This document shows, piece after piece, positions 18,203 to 29,092 of a DNA stretch of 64,000 nt. The notes beneath the pieces are model-generated. The model was not told the origin of the DNA. It saw only the letters and a list, made by a program, of their open reading frames with translations, and did not search any database. A program made the position numbers and the translations under genes. Position 1 is the first letter of the stretch, and each line of letters begins with the position of its first letter. The stretch comes from Symsagittifera roscoffensis (Eukaryota; Xenacoelomorpha; Acoela; Convolutidae), in the NCBI RefSeq assembly GCF_963678635.1, contig NC_087067.1:43497829-43561828 (forward strand). The letters run 5' to 3'.

Positions 18203-19436
18203 AAGGTTTAGGATGACGGATGCAAAAGGTTGTTAAATGATTTCTATTTTCTTAAACTGTTAGTTCTTACGATTTTTTGGTTAGCTTAACCTGGGTCTGT
18301 TTGTTCAGGGTTGGAGAGAAAAGTATATCGATTCCGAAGAATGATTTTTTACTTTCTCGTGGCTAGTATAAGTTAAGGTGTTAACTTACTTAATCTTACT
18401 TAGGGGTAGTGATTGTGTTCAAGGGTTGGAGAATAGTAAATCGATCCACAAGGTTCAGGTATAATTAGAACGCGAGTAGTTCGTTAGATACTATTTTAAA
18501 CTTACTAAGTCTAAGATTTATCCTGGGTCTGGTAAGAGGGGGGGTCAAGTGAAGGATGAATAACCGAAGTTCTTCACTATTTATCCTAATTTGAATGATT
18601 AGTTTTGTTTAAAAATTTCTATTAGTCTTAGGTCTTTAGAAAGGGTTGGGTAGTGAATCGACGTTTGAGGTCGTTAGACACTAATTAAGTGGGTGGGGGA
18701 GAACAAAGTTGTTCTGTTTGATCCAAGGATAAGCCTTGATGATCAAATTTGAAATTTAATTAAGTAGAAAATGATTTAAGATCCAAGGATAAGCCTTGAT
18801 GATCTGGTTTTAAAATTAAGTGAATTTAAGTTTTAATAAAATTTTAAATGTGTGTAAAGGAAAGATTTAGTGTTTTGATGATATTAGTGGGTTTATGATT
18901 GCTGTTATGTTTTAGATGATGGAGCTGGAACAACAGGATGATTTATGATTACTAACCATTTATTGTCATGCTACTAATTTTTATTTTTTATTTTTCAATA
19001 AATATTTTTCAAACATATTTTGTATATTACTGCAGAGTTTTAGGAAAACGATCTTAGATCTTTTTATCAATCGTTATTGTATATTAATAATTTTGTTTAG
19101 CGCCTGAAATGATTTTGAAGATTAACTTCAAGGTTTTATGTTTGCAAATGAAAATCTAAATTCATTGCCAGTAGTATTCTAAATATAAAAGTTTGTTCTG
19201 GTTTTTGCCTAACTATCATATAGCTATATGGCAAGTTTCTACTTTGCCGTATGTCGTCTCTGGTTCGAGGTCTTCTTCCAATTCCGGGTAGTTCTGTTAT
19301 GGTTCGGAATATTGGCTCTGATCTATTGAGTCGTAGAGACATTTCGATTAAATTATTGTCGTATAACATTTTGTAAATGTTTTTGTCTAATTTCTAATCT
19401 ATTTTGGTTAATTCTAAGCTATTAAGGTCTTGTTCG
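18203..19436. other. 5' leader of the giant gypsy element
   Basis: About 1.2 kb between the primer-binding site and the first large ORF. It contains two identical 24-bp units, ATCCAAGGATAAGCCTTGATGATC, near 18721 and 18781. Three imperfect blocks have a GGGTTGG...ATCGA core near 18310, 18422 and 18648. These repeats may fold into packaging or translation-control structures. A small ORF near the 5' end is listed separately. Confidence 0.55.
19136..19369 (-). CDS. Possible 77-aa leader ORF
   Basis: An ATG-initiated frame begins 87 nt downstream of the 5' LTR in element sense. The product has mixed composition (MLYDNNLIEMSLRLNRSEPI; PGIGRRPRTRDDIRQSR), is not low-complexity and is less AT-biased than its surroundings. 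It is the first ATG-initiated frame of this length in the transcript, so it could be a real leader peptide or a regulatory upstream ORF. There is no homology evidence, and chance is possible at this length. Confidence 0.3.
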   Translation of the reverse strand: MLYDNNLIEMSLRLNRSEPIFRTITELPGIGRRPRTRDDIRQSRNLPYSYMIVRQKPEQTFIFRILLAMNLDFHLQT

Positions 19437-19454
19437 AGACTTATGGTCGCACCA
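19437..19454 (-). promoter_or_regulatory. Primer-binding site of the giant gypsy element
   Basis: Two bases inside the 5' LTR the element-sense sequence reads TGGTGCGACCATAAGTCT. Its complement, on the plus strand, ends GGTCGCACCA, matching the CCA end of a tRNA. The position and TGG start are typical of a minus-strand primer site. I cannot name the tRNA species with confidence. Confidence 0.7.
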
Positions 19455-19456
19455 GA

Positions 19457-19866
19457 TGAGTTAGGACCGAGTTGGTTAACTCATAGAGTAATTTCGGATA
19501 GGGTACACCGTCTGCTCGTCACGCTATCTTATTTTCGGCCGGATAGATTCGTGCAACTTCTTAGTCTAATACCGATCCTAATCTTACTCTTATACTATCT
19601 AGTCTCAGGTTGTTTAACTAGTCTCTGCTAGGCTCAATAGATCTAGGGTATACTGGTTTATTGCGGTTGCTGAAGTGCTCGGGAGAGTCCAACTAATTTC
19701 TAAGTTAAATTCAAATCTCTCTGGTGCTGAAATTACAAGTAACTTCAGCACTTACAAATAAGTGGGTTGTTAGTTAGATGGATCATGATTGGTTAATATT
19801 AAATACTTTACATTGGTAAAATATCTAAATTATCCAATCATAAAATGTAGTTTAGATCAGGTTCCA
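19457..19866 (-). repeat. 5' LTR of the giant gypsy element
   Basis: The second copy of the 410-bp repeat, with TG/CA ends, and followed by the TTTC duplication at 19867-19870. Transcription should start within it and run leftward. I see no substitutions relative to the other LTR. Confidence 0.95.
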
Positions 19867-19870
19867 TTTC

Positions 19871-21179
19871 TTGTTAATTTTTTAAAGCAGCCAGGCGCAT
19901 TTAGAAAATTATATGGTCAATCAACCAAAGTGGAAGTTTGAAAATAGTACACAAGAGGAACCGCCCCTCCCCTCCCTTAAACCGCTTTTGGATGTATGCA
20001 TGTGTTGCTTAAATTTTGCTTCCTTCATATATATGGCTATCTATTCGCGCGTCTCCAGGAAAATTTAAATCTATATTTTTAGCAAAATATATGCTTATAT
20101 ATTTTAGCAAAAATTAATGATTATCTTGACAATGTATGTTGGCGTTTTGTCAAGAATTTTGCAACATCAATGTTTCATCTTGCAAGCCGTAGGCTATCAG
20201 CTAGGGGTCTTTATTTGCATACATGGTGAAGAAATGTATTCTAATTTTAATTTCAGAAAAGAGCTGGCCAAGCATTGGTTGGTAGGTGAGGGAAATTCTG
20301 ATGAGTTGACTCGATGATTAAATAATAGCAAATACCATGGATTTTTTTTTCTTTTTTTTACGCTTGCAATTAGGAAGCGTTATCAAATCGGAATATAGAC
20401 CTTTTTGGGTTGACAACTAGTTTTGAAAAATCACTGAATTATTTGTGCAGCATTCAAATTTGCAGCAAACATGCTAAATTTTTTGATAAATTAAATTTAA
20501 TTACTGGCTGCGAAAACTAGTACTCGACCTATTGTTTTTCTGCTGATGTTTTGTCGGCCTAGTTGCCACCTTTTTGTACATTTTTAAGGTGTAAACTAAT
20601 TTTATTGAAACACTTAGTGTTCCTCACATAATTTCATTTTTGTTTTCTTTTGGCTTAAAAACTTTATTCGACCTAAATAGCCTCGGCGTATTTTTATCGG
20701 CTTATGGGCTCAAACATGAAACGTATGAAACAGAAGTTAGATTTTCATAATTTTGCGTGTTTTCGAAAAAAGAGCGCCGAAAAATTTAGAGTTTCAGAAG
20801 TTATAGCTCAGAACTTTAAATATATAACTTCTTTTTTTCATGTTTCTGCGCAATTGGTGCGCAAAGTGTTTTCGGATTACTTGCTGCTCGGTTAATTTTT
20901 GTAAATACTTTTTTGCCGGTGGTTGTGTCGGACGTGCTCTCCTCCTCAAATTGCACATCATTCGAGACAAAAACTTGGAAACTTTTGCAGATGTAATTAT
21001 TTTGATTTTTCTTTTAATTTTCCCTATGTTTGGTATTGCAAGTGGCGAGAAATTCCGCTTCGCCTCTGTGTGTAATTATGTAACCACATAAAGTTATGCA
21101 ATCTTACAATATTACAATTCAATACTGTTAGCGCTGAGACGGCAAAAGACTGACAGAGCTGCTGGTTTCAACAGTCATG
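19871..21179. other. Intergenic, nothing recognised
   Basis: About 1.3 kb of AT-rich sequence between the giant element and the last exon of the SH3 gene. Short reading frames exist but have low-complexity or random composition. No repeat copy or RNA gene is evident. Confidence 0.5.
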
Positions 21180-21549
21180 TCATTTTCTTGCAATGTTTTT
21201 CAGGCATCTGATTTTACAAGTTTGCATCTTTTTTTTTTTTACTTTTTCAGGAGATTTGCCAAGTAAAATGCGCAATTTATTAAGTAAAAATGCGTGATTT
21301 TTTTGAGTGTTTAATTGTAAAGATGTGACCTCGGGTGATGGTCCCGGTGACATCTGCAGTTGTGCAAATGAAGATGAGAGAGAAGAACTGTCCCCACCGC
21401 CAATGCCAATGCCTCCTCTGATTGGATCATTCAAGTGGCCAATGAGATTGCTGTGATTGTGATTGTGAGATGACGTCACAGAGAGGTGCCTGGCTAGCGG
21501 GAGAGGAGGAGGCCGAGGTTTCTGGTAGTTTCTCCGGTTCAGTGTACTT
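21180..21549 (-). CDS. SH3 gene, exon 5 (last exon found)
   Basis: The acceptor is TCCATTTCAG before AAGTACACTG (exon starts at 21549). The preceding exon ends in phase 2 and this one supplies the third base, so the frame continues as STLNRRNYQKPRPPPLPLAR and then a His/Asn/Ser stretch and GGIGIGGGDSSSLSSSFAQ. The Pro-rich run KPRPPPLPL is itself a plausible SH3 ligand. The frame stays open to TAA at 21180. The last 50 codons are AT-rich and Lys-rich, so the true exon may end earlier at a donor and continue in a downstream exon. Confidence 0.65.
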
Positions 21550-21821
21550 CTGAAATGGAAAATGTAAAAACTTCGAAGAAAAAATGTATATTTCTGCAAA
21601 CATTATTGTTGCTTTTTTTGATAAGTTAAAAGACATATTGCCTTATTCGAACCCGTATTACTCAAAATTAAAGGCTGTACAAAGTTTACCAAGCATATTT
21701 CATTCTAAATATGTTGGCGTCCTTTTACCCTGAAACGCTCAGTATCTCTAATAATTTTCCTTTTTTTAAAAAATAGATATAAAATCAATAATAACAAAAA
21801 TTACAAGAAAAAACAACTCAC

Positions 21822-22068
21822 ATGACGTAGTCGTGATGTGTAGGCGTAGGCGGCAAAAGAGGCATCACCGAAAGAGGATTGTTCCCCCCATTTCCCATTG
21901 AGCAGAAACTGGATATAGAGTGGGAGGAGAGGTGGGGGTTGTTGTAGTGAGAAGAGGACCCCCCAGCTGGATTGGGGTGGTGCAGGGATACGTAGCTGTC
22001 GTTCCGGTTGACATACATCATATCCAGACACTTTTTCGGCACCCACCCTTCTTGTGCTGGCAACTCGT
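21822..22068 (-). CDS. SH3 gene, exon 4 (end of the SH3 domain)
   Basis: The acceptor CCGTCTAG is at 22069-22070 and the donor GTGAGT starts at 21821. The 247-nt exon starts in phase 1 and ends in phase 2, matching both neighbours. It begins DELPAQEGWVPKKCLDMMY, the terminal strand of an SH3 domain with the conserved G-W-V-P. It continues as a Ser/His/Pro/Gly-rich tail (YVSLHHPNPAGGSSSHYNN). Confidence 0.8.
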
Positions 22069-22553
22069 CTAGACGGAAATTGAGAAACTAACGAAATAAG
22101 GAAGCTTGAGAAACCAGCTTAATTATTAAGAGAAACCAGCAAAATTGAGAAGCCAACGGAATTAAGAAACTTACTTATTAAGAGAAATCAACGAAATTGA
22201 GAAACCAACGAAATTGAGAAACTTAATTGTTAAAAACTAACTTAATTTTCAAAATCGGCATCTAAATGTAAATCTTTGGAAAAAGCTCAGAATTTCTTAG
22301 ATGAATTCTGAAAAGAAAACAGAATATTGTTACATTTTTTGTTTTATCTGTTTTTTTCTTGCTGAACGCTATCAGCTTGCTCAATATACTCATACTCGCC
22401 AATTATTATAGATTTAAAATGAAAAATTATAGATTTTATAGATTTTTTTGAGAGCCATGTCATTTGCCATTTTTTAATGAGCCGATTTTAATCATATACA
22501 CGAAAAATACATGCCTTTGAACAAAGTTTTCGACGAAGTTTTCGATTTTTTTT

Positions 22554-22595
22554 GAAAATTCGCCCCCTCCTTGAGAAAATCTTAGACCCGCCCCT
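22554..22595 (+). repeat. hAT-type MITE right-end relic in an intron
   Basis: The string ending AATCTTAGACCCGCCCCTG matches the right terminus of the intact hAT MITE at 40870-41281 with a few changes. No left partner or 8-bp duplication is visible. Confidence 0.5.
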
Positions 22596-22701
22596 GGTTA
22601 CACATATTAAACTAGGTGCGACTCCTCGGCCGATTCAACTATTTGGTTCCAGCAGTCACCATCTGGGCATTCTTGACCTTTTATTGCTGGCAGTTACTGA
22701 C

Positions 22702-22844
22702 CGGAGCTGGGTTTGTAGACGAGGTAGTTTTCGTTCTTGCTGCAGTCCAGTACTATGACCCCATCCCCCGCACTCACACTGATCTCGTCCTCACTCCTAG
22801 CTGTGTAGCCCCTCACGATCATCATCTTAGCCGGCAACTTCAGT
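22702..22844 (-). CDS. SH3 gene, exon 3 (first part of the SH3 domain)
   Basis: The acceptor TTATTTGTAG precedes position 22844 and the donor GTCAGTAAC follows 22702. The 143-nt exon completes the previous phase-2 codon and ends in phase 1. It encodes LKLPAKMMIVRGYTARSEDE then ISVSAGDGVIVLDCSKNENY. The pattern Y-x-A...D-E-I-S-V-x-x-G-D-x-V-x-V-L is the RT-loop half of an SH3 domain. Joined to exon 4 (GWVP) it gives one complete SH3 domain of about 55 residues, which should bind proline-rich ligands. An intron inside the domain is normal for animal genes. Confidence 0.85.
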
Positions 22845-23005
22845 CTACAAATAACAACAAAAGAGAGGTCAAATTATTAAATCACACTTGAATTTAAATG
22901 AACTATCCCATAACAAATGAATGGACTTGAACAAAAATTATTTATCCCATAACGCATGAATAGAGCTATAGTGATTGTTTCTACTCTGAGGAAACGGAAC
23001 CGAAC

Positions 23006-23237
23006 CTGTTGGTTTCGACGTTAACCGACACTCGTGAGCAGTTGAATTCGGAAGCGAGCGAGTCGGCCGACTTCAAACGATTCCTGTTCGTGTCAGCCAG
23101 TGCCAGGTAGTTCTGACTGCCTCCTAGTCTGCTGGAACCGGCCGAATATCCAGGAGCGGCCGAGAGTAGTGAAGCGTAGCCTCCGTTCGTATTTCCACCG
23201 AGGGAACTCTGAGAAACTGTGGTACTTCTTTGTCGGT
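23006..23237 (-). CDS. SH3 gene, exon 2
   Basis: The acceptor GTTTTAG precedes 23237 and the donor GTTCGG follows 23006 (exon end CCAACAG). The 232-nt exon starts in phase 1 and ends in phase 2. The product is a disordered Gly/Ser-rich linker (STTVSQSSLGGNTNGGYASL; LASEFNCSRVSVNVETN) leading into the SH3 domain. The donor GTTCGG is non-optimal but both phases match. Confidence 0.75.
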
Positions 23238-23389
23238 CTAAAACATTCGTAAAAAAATTTTATGCATACGTTCGGGCAAAAACATTAAAAAAACATTGTC
23301 CGAAGATTTCAAATGGGCTCTCAAACATTAATTCCTAGTAGATCAAGTAGGAAGAAATAAGATAAAAATTGAATAACTACAAAACGCCA

Positions 23390-23590
23390 CTTTTAGAGTA
23401 CAGCTTAAGAGAACGGGGTCCCCAGCAATCATATGATCGCGGGTTCAAATCACCGGTGCGCTTCAATCTGCAAGGCGAGCTCTGTTATGATAGCCATATC
23501 TTAACAGATCCATGATTAAGTGAGGTAGCTCTAGATCAACCCTGAAATGATTACTGCCCCGGGTTAGGCATCTGGATGACTGGAAAAAAG
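23390..23590 (+). repeat. tRNA-derived SINE-like element in intron 1
   Basis: Box-A-like CAGCTTAAGAG at about 23401 is followed about 35 bases later by box-B-like GGGTTCAAATCACC. The spacing fits a Pol III promoter. A non-tRNA body follows, ending in an A-rich tail near 23580 (GGAAAAAAGAGAAGAAAAAAG). Head, body and A-rich tail are the SINE plan. A target duplication was not resolved, so the boundaries are approximate. Confidence 0.5.
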
Positions 23591-24365
23591 AGAAGAAAAA
23601 AGTTTTGGGCAATAATTTTAAATCAATTTATTTCCTTTCTCGTTATTTCAAAACTCCAACTTTTTATTAAAAATACTACGTGAATTCACCTGGGCCTCAA
23701 AGTTTTCAATTTCTACCTCAAAAGTCGGCTTGTCTTCTACTCTGAATAAAATCACTAAATCAAAATTCGTTCAAAATCAATAAAGAAATGTTTCAATGTG
23801 TCTAGAAACAATAAATCTAAAGCTCCACTATGTCAAGAAGAAAAGGAAAATTAAATTTGGCCTCATTTCAGGAGAAAATTTATCATATTTGAGCGCTTCA
23901 GACAACCTCGGCTCTCAAACAAACAAGCTATTTTCACCGACCTGATTTGCGGCGAGACTATTTGTGTTGAAAGAAAACTACACGGCGTGTAGGAACTAGA
24001 CTGAACTAATAAATATAATTTTTCGTTAGGTTAAATTTGGTTTAGCTTTCTGTCAATCATTGACAAGACAATATTTTTCGCAATAATGTTTTCGTAGATA
24101 ATCGTCAAAAACAAGGATTGGCTGTTGAGTTTTCAAACATTCAGAACTTGGATTTGACTGCGAAAAATTCAAATTTTTTTGAAAAATTTTCTGACTGTAT
24201 TATAATCACCGAGCAGAAGCAAAAAAAGTTTGAAACGGATTTTTAAACTTAAAACATTATCGAAACTCTCACGAGTTTTTCCTTTTTATTCTTACCTGTC
24301 TATCAGGCACTTTTTCTTTTACTGGGAAAACTTTTTCGAAGCTCCAGCTTGGAATACTAATTAAG

Positions 24366-24620
24366 TAGGGGCGGAATATCGGGGGCTGAATTGGGCGGGG
24401 GACGACGCAAAAGTCCAGCTTTGGTAATTTCACCTTTGGTATTATTTTATGACAGCCAGACGACGAACTAAAACTTTTCTAAAAGCTCCTTTGGCTCCAA
24501 CAAATAATATTTTTGAAGGGTCGACATCTAAAAAAAAGTGGACAAGGTTTTCGAAGTAATGTTTTTCAAAATCGACCAAAAGTTTAGATAATCTAGTTCA
24601 GAATCCGTCCAGCTCGTCTA
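24366..24620 (+). repeat. Diverged hAT-type MITE copy in intron 1
   Basis: Starts near AGGGGCGGAATATCGGGGG and contains the block CTAAAACTTTTCTAAAAGCTCC with CTTTGGCTCCAAC. This parallels the interior of the intact MITE at 40870-41281 (CTAAAATTTTTCTAAAGGCG, CTTTGGCGCCAAT). The right terminus is eroded. Confidence 0.45.
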
Positions 24621-25533
24621 AAAAGGGTGTTCTACAAATAAACACAATGCACCTAATTTTCTAGTATATTTGAACGTTTATTTCAATTGAAACTTGTCGT
24701 GTAATATTTTCTGGTTGTTTTGCACTTCGTTTGCTGTTATTATTCTCTGGAAAATGAAAATTTTGAGTTTAAATAATAAACGGATCTGCAATTCATGCCA
24801 AAAGAACTAAAAAATGAAAACGTTTTCAACTTTTCAAATTTTTGAAATTTACGTTTTTGTCTTTTGGCTTACTGTTTTTCTTACCTGTCATGTAATTTTA
24901 GTTGCCGTGCCTCCAAGAAATTCAAAATAAAATGTTGCAACGAAAATTTTTAAACTACCACTGTGAACAGTGTTATATAATACTGCGGACATAATAGTGA
25001 TAACATAATCTCAAAAAGATTTGTTATTCAACTAATGTATAAGAGTTCATTTGCTAATGTATAAAAAGTACATGAACCTCATTGCTCTGGATTTTTTCTC
25101 CAGGTAAATCAATCGAAATGAAAAAAGGCTGAAAAATTTTAAAAAGTTGTTTTGCTTACTGAGATTGAATTTCCTCGGAACTGTTTTTTAATGATACACA
25201 AAAGAATTACAATGAAGTTTCTTCTAGCCTAACAACTGATGAAATTAATGGAATGTAGCGCTGAAAAAATTTTGCGGAACAATTTTTTAAAATATACAAC
25301 TTTCGTCCCTTTCTCCTTAGTTGGATTGTTTCTGGAGAAAAATGGAAGTAGAAAAAGTAATGAAAATGTCATGTCCCTTCTTTCGTATAGAAATCAGAAC
25401 GTACTTTCACTATAACTTGGGTTCATTATCGGCTCGAATTGATCATCGAAAATAAATTATAATTTTCATCGACAAAGTTTAAAAGTTTGTGAATTCCTTT
25501 TGTCTGGCTCCCAAGAATTTATGTAGATTAAGA

Positions 25534-25800
25534 CAGGGGTGGATTTAATTTTTTTTGAGGGGATATTTTCAAAAAAAAATTCAAAAATATCAATGAGCTT
25601 TTGTTTGGGTTAACCAAAATGATGAGTTCTCCAAAAACACGATGAAGATATTATTTCGACAAATTTATCCTTTAAAAACTGGTCAAAATGGTCGTCTTTG
25701 GGCAGTTTTCAGACGTTTTGGCAAACAATCACGTTTTCCGGCGCCCGCTGCTCCTCAAATTTAGTTTATATTGGTGCCAAAGGCGCATTTATAAACAACT
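25534..25800. repeat. Rearranged hAT-type MITE fragments in intron 1
   Basis: The left part, ACAGGGGTGGATTTAATTT, resembles the hAT MITE terminus. About 200 bp later CTCCTCAAATTTAGTTTATA and GGTGCCAAAGGCGC resemble its interior in the opposite orientation. It is a degenerate or composite copy. Confidence 0.35.
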
Positions 25801-26084
25801 TAGGGTCAGTTGGTCTTAAAATAGTACCCTTGGGTGATAAAGAGGTCGAATTGCGAAAGAGCGTTGGATGATGGGTCAAGTTTTGCGCATATGAGAAAAA
25901 GACTCTTCATTGTATCTAGGAGATATTTTTAGCATCCGCAACAATTTTTCCAAAAAAAAACGATAATTAAAAGCAACTGAATTTAAACAGTTCAGAAACA
26001 ACCTCTAATTTTTATTCTAGCAGAAGCTCGTAGGCAATATAAACTTGACTGAGGGTTGTCTGAGAATTTTTCTATGAAACATTA

Positions 26085-26377
26085 CGAGGCCAAACTGTGC
26101 ACTGGATAAGCGCAAAATTTTGTGTCTGCATGTTCCTGGATTCCAAAGTCAAGTTTTTAAACATGTTGAAATTTTATCGGGGCAAAATCAACAATGGCAG
26201 ACCAAATTTGCACACTTAAATGGGCAGAAACATTTCAACTCAATGATATATGGCGATAAAAGTAAGGGTGAATATTACAAAACAAAGTCTATAAAGTGAA
26301 AAGACAAAAGAAAAACAAATGGAGCGTCCTTGTTGCGGAATCCGATTATATTCCCCAAAAAGCACAATTTGGCCTCG
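26085..26377. mobile_element. 293-bp MITE with Tc1/mariner-like ends
   Basis: The termini are CGAGGCCAAACTGTGC and its inverted partner GCACAATTTGGCCTCG, with one mismatch, and TA flanks both ends (26083-26084 and 26378-26379). The interior shows no ORF. Short size, terminal inverted repeats and TA flanks fit a non-autonomous mariner-type element. It lies in intron 1 of the SH3 gene. Confidence 0.65.
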
Positions 26378-27244
26378 TAATGTATACATCATCTCCGACA
26401 TTTTAATTAACTGTTTTTTGCATAAACTGACAAGATACCATCTGAAAAATTTTAGTGTACTGAGCTCGAATTAAATTTTTTTACCTGGAACTACTTTTTG
26501 TAAAATTAGGAGAATGGTTCAAACATTGTCAATATGGAATTATTGCGACATTTTCACTAGTTTTTTAACTACGCCTAGTGAATGCGGCTAATTGAGTGTT
26601 TCCAAATTGATTAAATGCAGTTTATTTTATTCAAGTTACTTGCTACTAGATGAAAAAAAAATCACATTATATTGAAAATTGCGAGGAAGATAGAAAAACT
26701 AGAAAAAACTAGAAAACTTCTAAATTGTTTTCGAAAGTTTGATGAATAAGCGTAGAAAACTATCGATGATACTGAAAAGAAAGTTTAAATAATCACGTAT
26801 TTGCGAGCAGATACGAGCGGCTATAACTACATGAAATTCCAAAAAAATGCAACACAATTTTTTAAGTAAGGGTTGATATATCTAAAAAAGGGTTAATATA
26901 TCTACTAAACATTTCTAACAAGTTCTGGCTCAAAAAATCTGGAACTAATTATCAAATAACGAAACTCCTTCTCCTAATATGGATTGTTTCCCAACGTACC
27001 ATAGCTGCTTAACTTCGTTTATCAAATCAAATCTAAAGGGCTTTAACAAACAAGAACATAGCCAAATACAAAAATTCCTTACTAGTTGGGAACAAAAACA
27101 ACAATCATAAGAAAGAAAAAACTCTATTTCAGAATAAGTTAACAACATCTGAGAAGATGAGCTTAAAAATGTTGAAATTGAAATTGTTGAAATTGTTGAA
27201 TTTTTCAATTTGCCTCAAACTGCACTAGTGCTTATTTTACTAAC

Positions 27245-27665
27245 TTGTAATAGGTGGCTTTGATTTCATTTTCTGCTTAACAGTCGTCAGTGTTGCATAA
27301 TGGTGACTGGGATCATATGGATTACTCCGAATGTCAACTCCGAAAGCCAAGTTGGAGGATGCCAGGGCGGCAGTCGAGACGCCGGCTGCATAGTTCTGGG
27401 AGTAAAGTCCCTGCATAGGAATACCAGGATCCGTGGATCCATTTTGCATGTAGTTCCTCTGATGTTCAATAGCTGCAGTCTTCCGAGAACTCCGCAACGT
27501 CGTCAGGGATCCAAGTATTCCTCCGAAGTTCTTCCTCGAGGGTTTCGGTGTTGAGGCACTGCCGTCAATATCTCGTTGCTCGGCACAATAACAACTTGGC
27601 AAACTACCGACGTTGCATTCTTTGCTATGTTTTGAGCGGGATTTACTTCGTTTTGATAGTGTCAT
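27245..27665 (-). CDS. SH3 gene, first exon found
   Basis: The frame begins at ATG 27665 and is open for 140 codons. The donor is GTTAGT at 27244, leaving one base that joins exon 2 in phase. The product is basic and Ser-rich at its start (MTLSKRSKSRSKHSKECN), then PSRKNFGGILGSLTTLRSSR, and ends HHYATLTTVKQKMKSKPPIT. There is no signal peptide or membrane segment, so a cytoplasmic protein is likely. The bases before the ATG read TTAACCAG, which could be an acceptor, so further upstream exons are possible. The whole predicted protein is about 465 residues with one SH3 domain. I do not recognise the family; adaptor or signalling scaffold is a guess from the SH3 domain. Confidence 0.7.
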
Positions 27666-27721
27666 TCTGGTTAAGATTACTATTTTATTACACTCCTTTT
27701 AGATGCTAGTTTAACATGTAA

Positions 27722-27842
27722 AAATGGGCAAAATCAACAATGGCAGACCAAACTTGCACACTTAAATGGGCAGAAACATTTCAACTCAATGATATATGGC
27801 GATAAAAGTAAGGGTGAATATTACAAAACAAAGTCTATAAAC
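27722..27842 (+). repeat. Fragment of the mariner-like MITE
   Basis: About 118 bp, GGGCAAAATCAACAATGGCA through AACAAAGTCTATAAA, repeat 26180-26297 with only one difference seen (AAACTTG against AAATTTG). Neither terminus is present. It lies just upstream of the first exon found for the SH3 gene. Confidence 0.7.
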
Positions 27843-29092
27843 TACATGAAGATATCTATTATACGATAAATCTTGCCAATTACACGAGCCAAGTTCGGCA
27901 AGTGACTTTGAAGGTAAATTTGATCAGAGCCCGAAAAGATGCCACAATCCGTTAACAGTAAACTTTCCCGAGGCTTGGAAAGTCGTAGAATTGTAACTTT
28001 GTTTAGAAAAGAAATAAAACTAATTCTTACGAAAATGCAAGCGTACCTCCAATATCGAAGCAGCTTCGGGCATTAAGTAAACATGTAAACAAACAACAAG
28101 AGCTGAGTTTATCCAGAAGCTTTTTTCGTTTTGAAAAAGCCCACAATTTGCCCAACCTCAGACAATTTTGACGCAAAATTGGTTTCCAACTTGAAGACTC
28201 GCGACGCTAAACGAACTGACATTTGGGTACCGTGGTTATAAATGAAAAGTTTATATAAATTAAAACTTATTTCGCTTTTCTAAAATCACTATAGTGTAAT
28301 TGACTTTCTCAAAACTTAGTTTACAATTAAAGACGCGCATTTTCCGCCGGAAAAGTTGAGATCGTTGTCCGTGTCAAGCTGTTTTGAAACTCACAGGGCG
28401 TTCTTACAATGACAGAGCATTGGTAATAAGAAGCCAACGAGATAGCAAAAACAAAGACAGATTTATTTAGCCTCGGGCTGAGGATATTAACGTTGCCTTA
28501 CACATAGATTAAACAATTCACTCGTTTGTAGAAATTTCTCTGGCCGGTTAATCGAGTTCAAAAATTTCAATTTGTCGAGCAATGATCCCGCGTGATCAAA
28601 AAGCTGAACATGTTGTTTTGAAGGCCGATTTCTTTTTCGTGCGGGATTATGTTTTGCGCGGGACCAACAACTGGTTGATTTTCAAATATTGATAGGGCAA
28701 ACGTTTTTCAAATATTGATATTGATTCATCTGCTAGTTAACAAAAAAACACATCTGAGTTAGAACGAAGGTGTCGACTGCCCTTAAATAGTTTTGATGTA
28801 GTTTTTGACAAAAACTGGGGAAAAAAATCCAGTGCAAAACAGACAAAGTACTGTGTCTGTTAAATCAACTTTTAAACCAACTAGCATGCCTCAGAATAAA
28901 TTGTTAAAATGTTCGAAGCTTGATCAATTCAGCGCATACTTAGCGTGATGCAAGACAACTGCAAATTCTGCGCACACGTAATTATCCCAAATTGACCATT
29001 TCAAACTTCTTTCATTTCTCAAAAACGGTCGTGAGTGAAATAATTTTTCAAGTTTTGAGCTCGAAATTTTTTCTTTAAGGTTCCAGTCGAGA
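27843..29092. other. Intergenic, nothing recognised
   Basis: About 1.25 kb with no supported gene, RNA or repeat on either strand. It may include promoter sequence for the leftward SH3 gene. Confidence 0.45.

Larger units (their letters stand above)
958..19866 (-). mobile_element. Giant env-bearing Ty3/gypsy LTR retrotransposon, 18.9 kb
   Basis: The element is bounded by 410-bp direct repeats that read identically and by a 4-bp TTTC duplication. It reads on the minus strand, so the right LTR is its 5' end. The order is LTR, primer-binding site, leader, 155-aa ORF, gag, pol (PR-RT-RH-IN, the Ty3/gypsy order), two small hydrophobic ORFs, a start-codon-less ORF, env and a 601-aa ORF, LTR. Typical gypsy elements are 5-9 kb, so this one is at least twice the usual size. 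The size comes from a large gag, a large env, accessory ORFs and about 4 kb of noncoding sequence. Identical LTRs and mostly open frames indicate recent insertion. The one coding irregularity is the TAA and frame change between gag and pol, which may be programmed. Confidence 0.95.

Noticed and set aside
19400-19456. tRNA T-arm suggested by GTTCGAGAC next to the primer-binding site
   Set aside because: The stem does not pair and loop spacing is off by one; the match to a tRNA is limited to the CCA-end segment.
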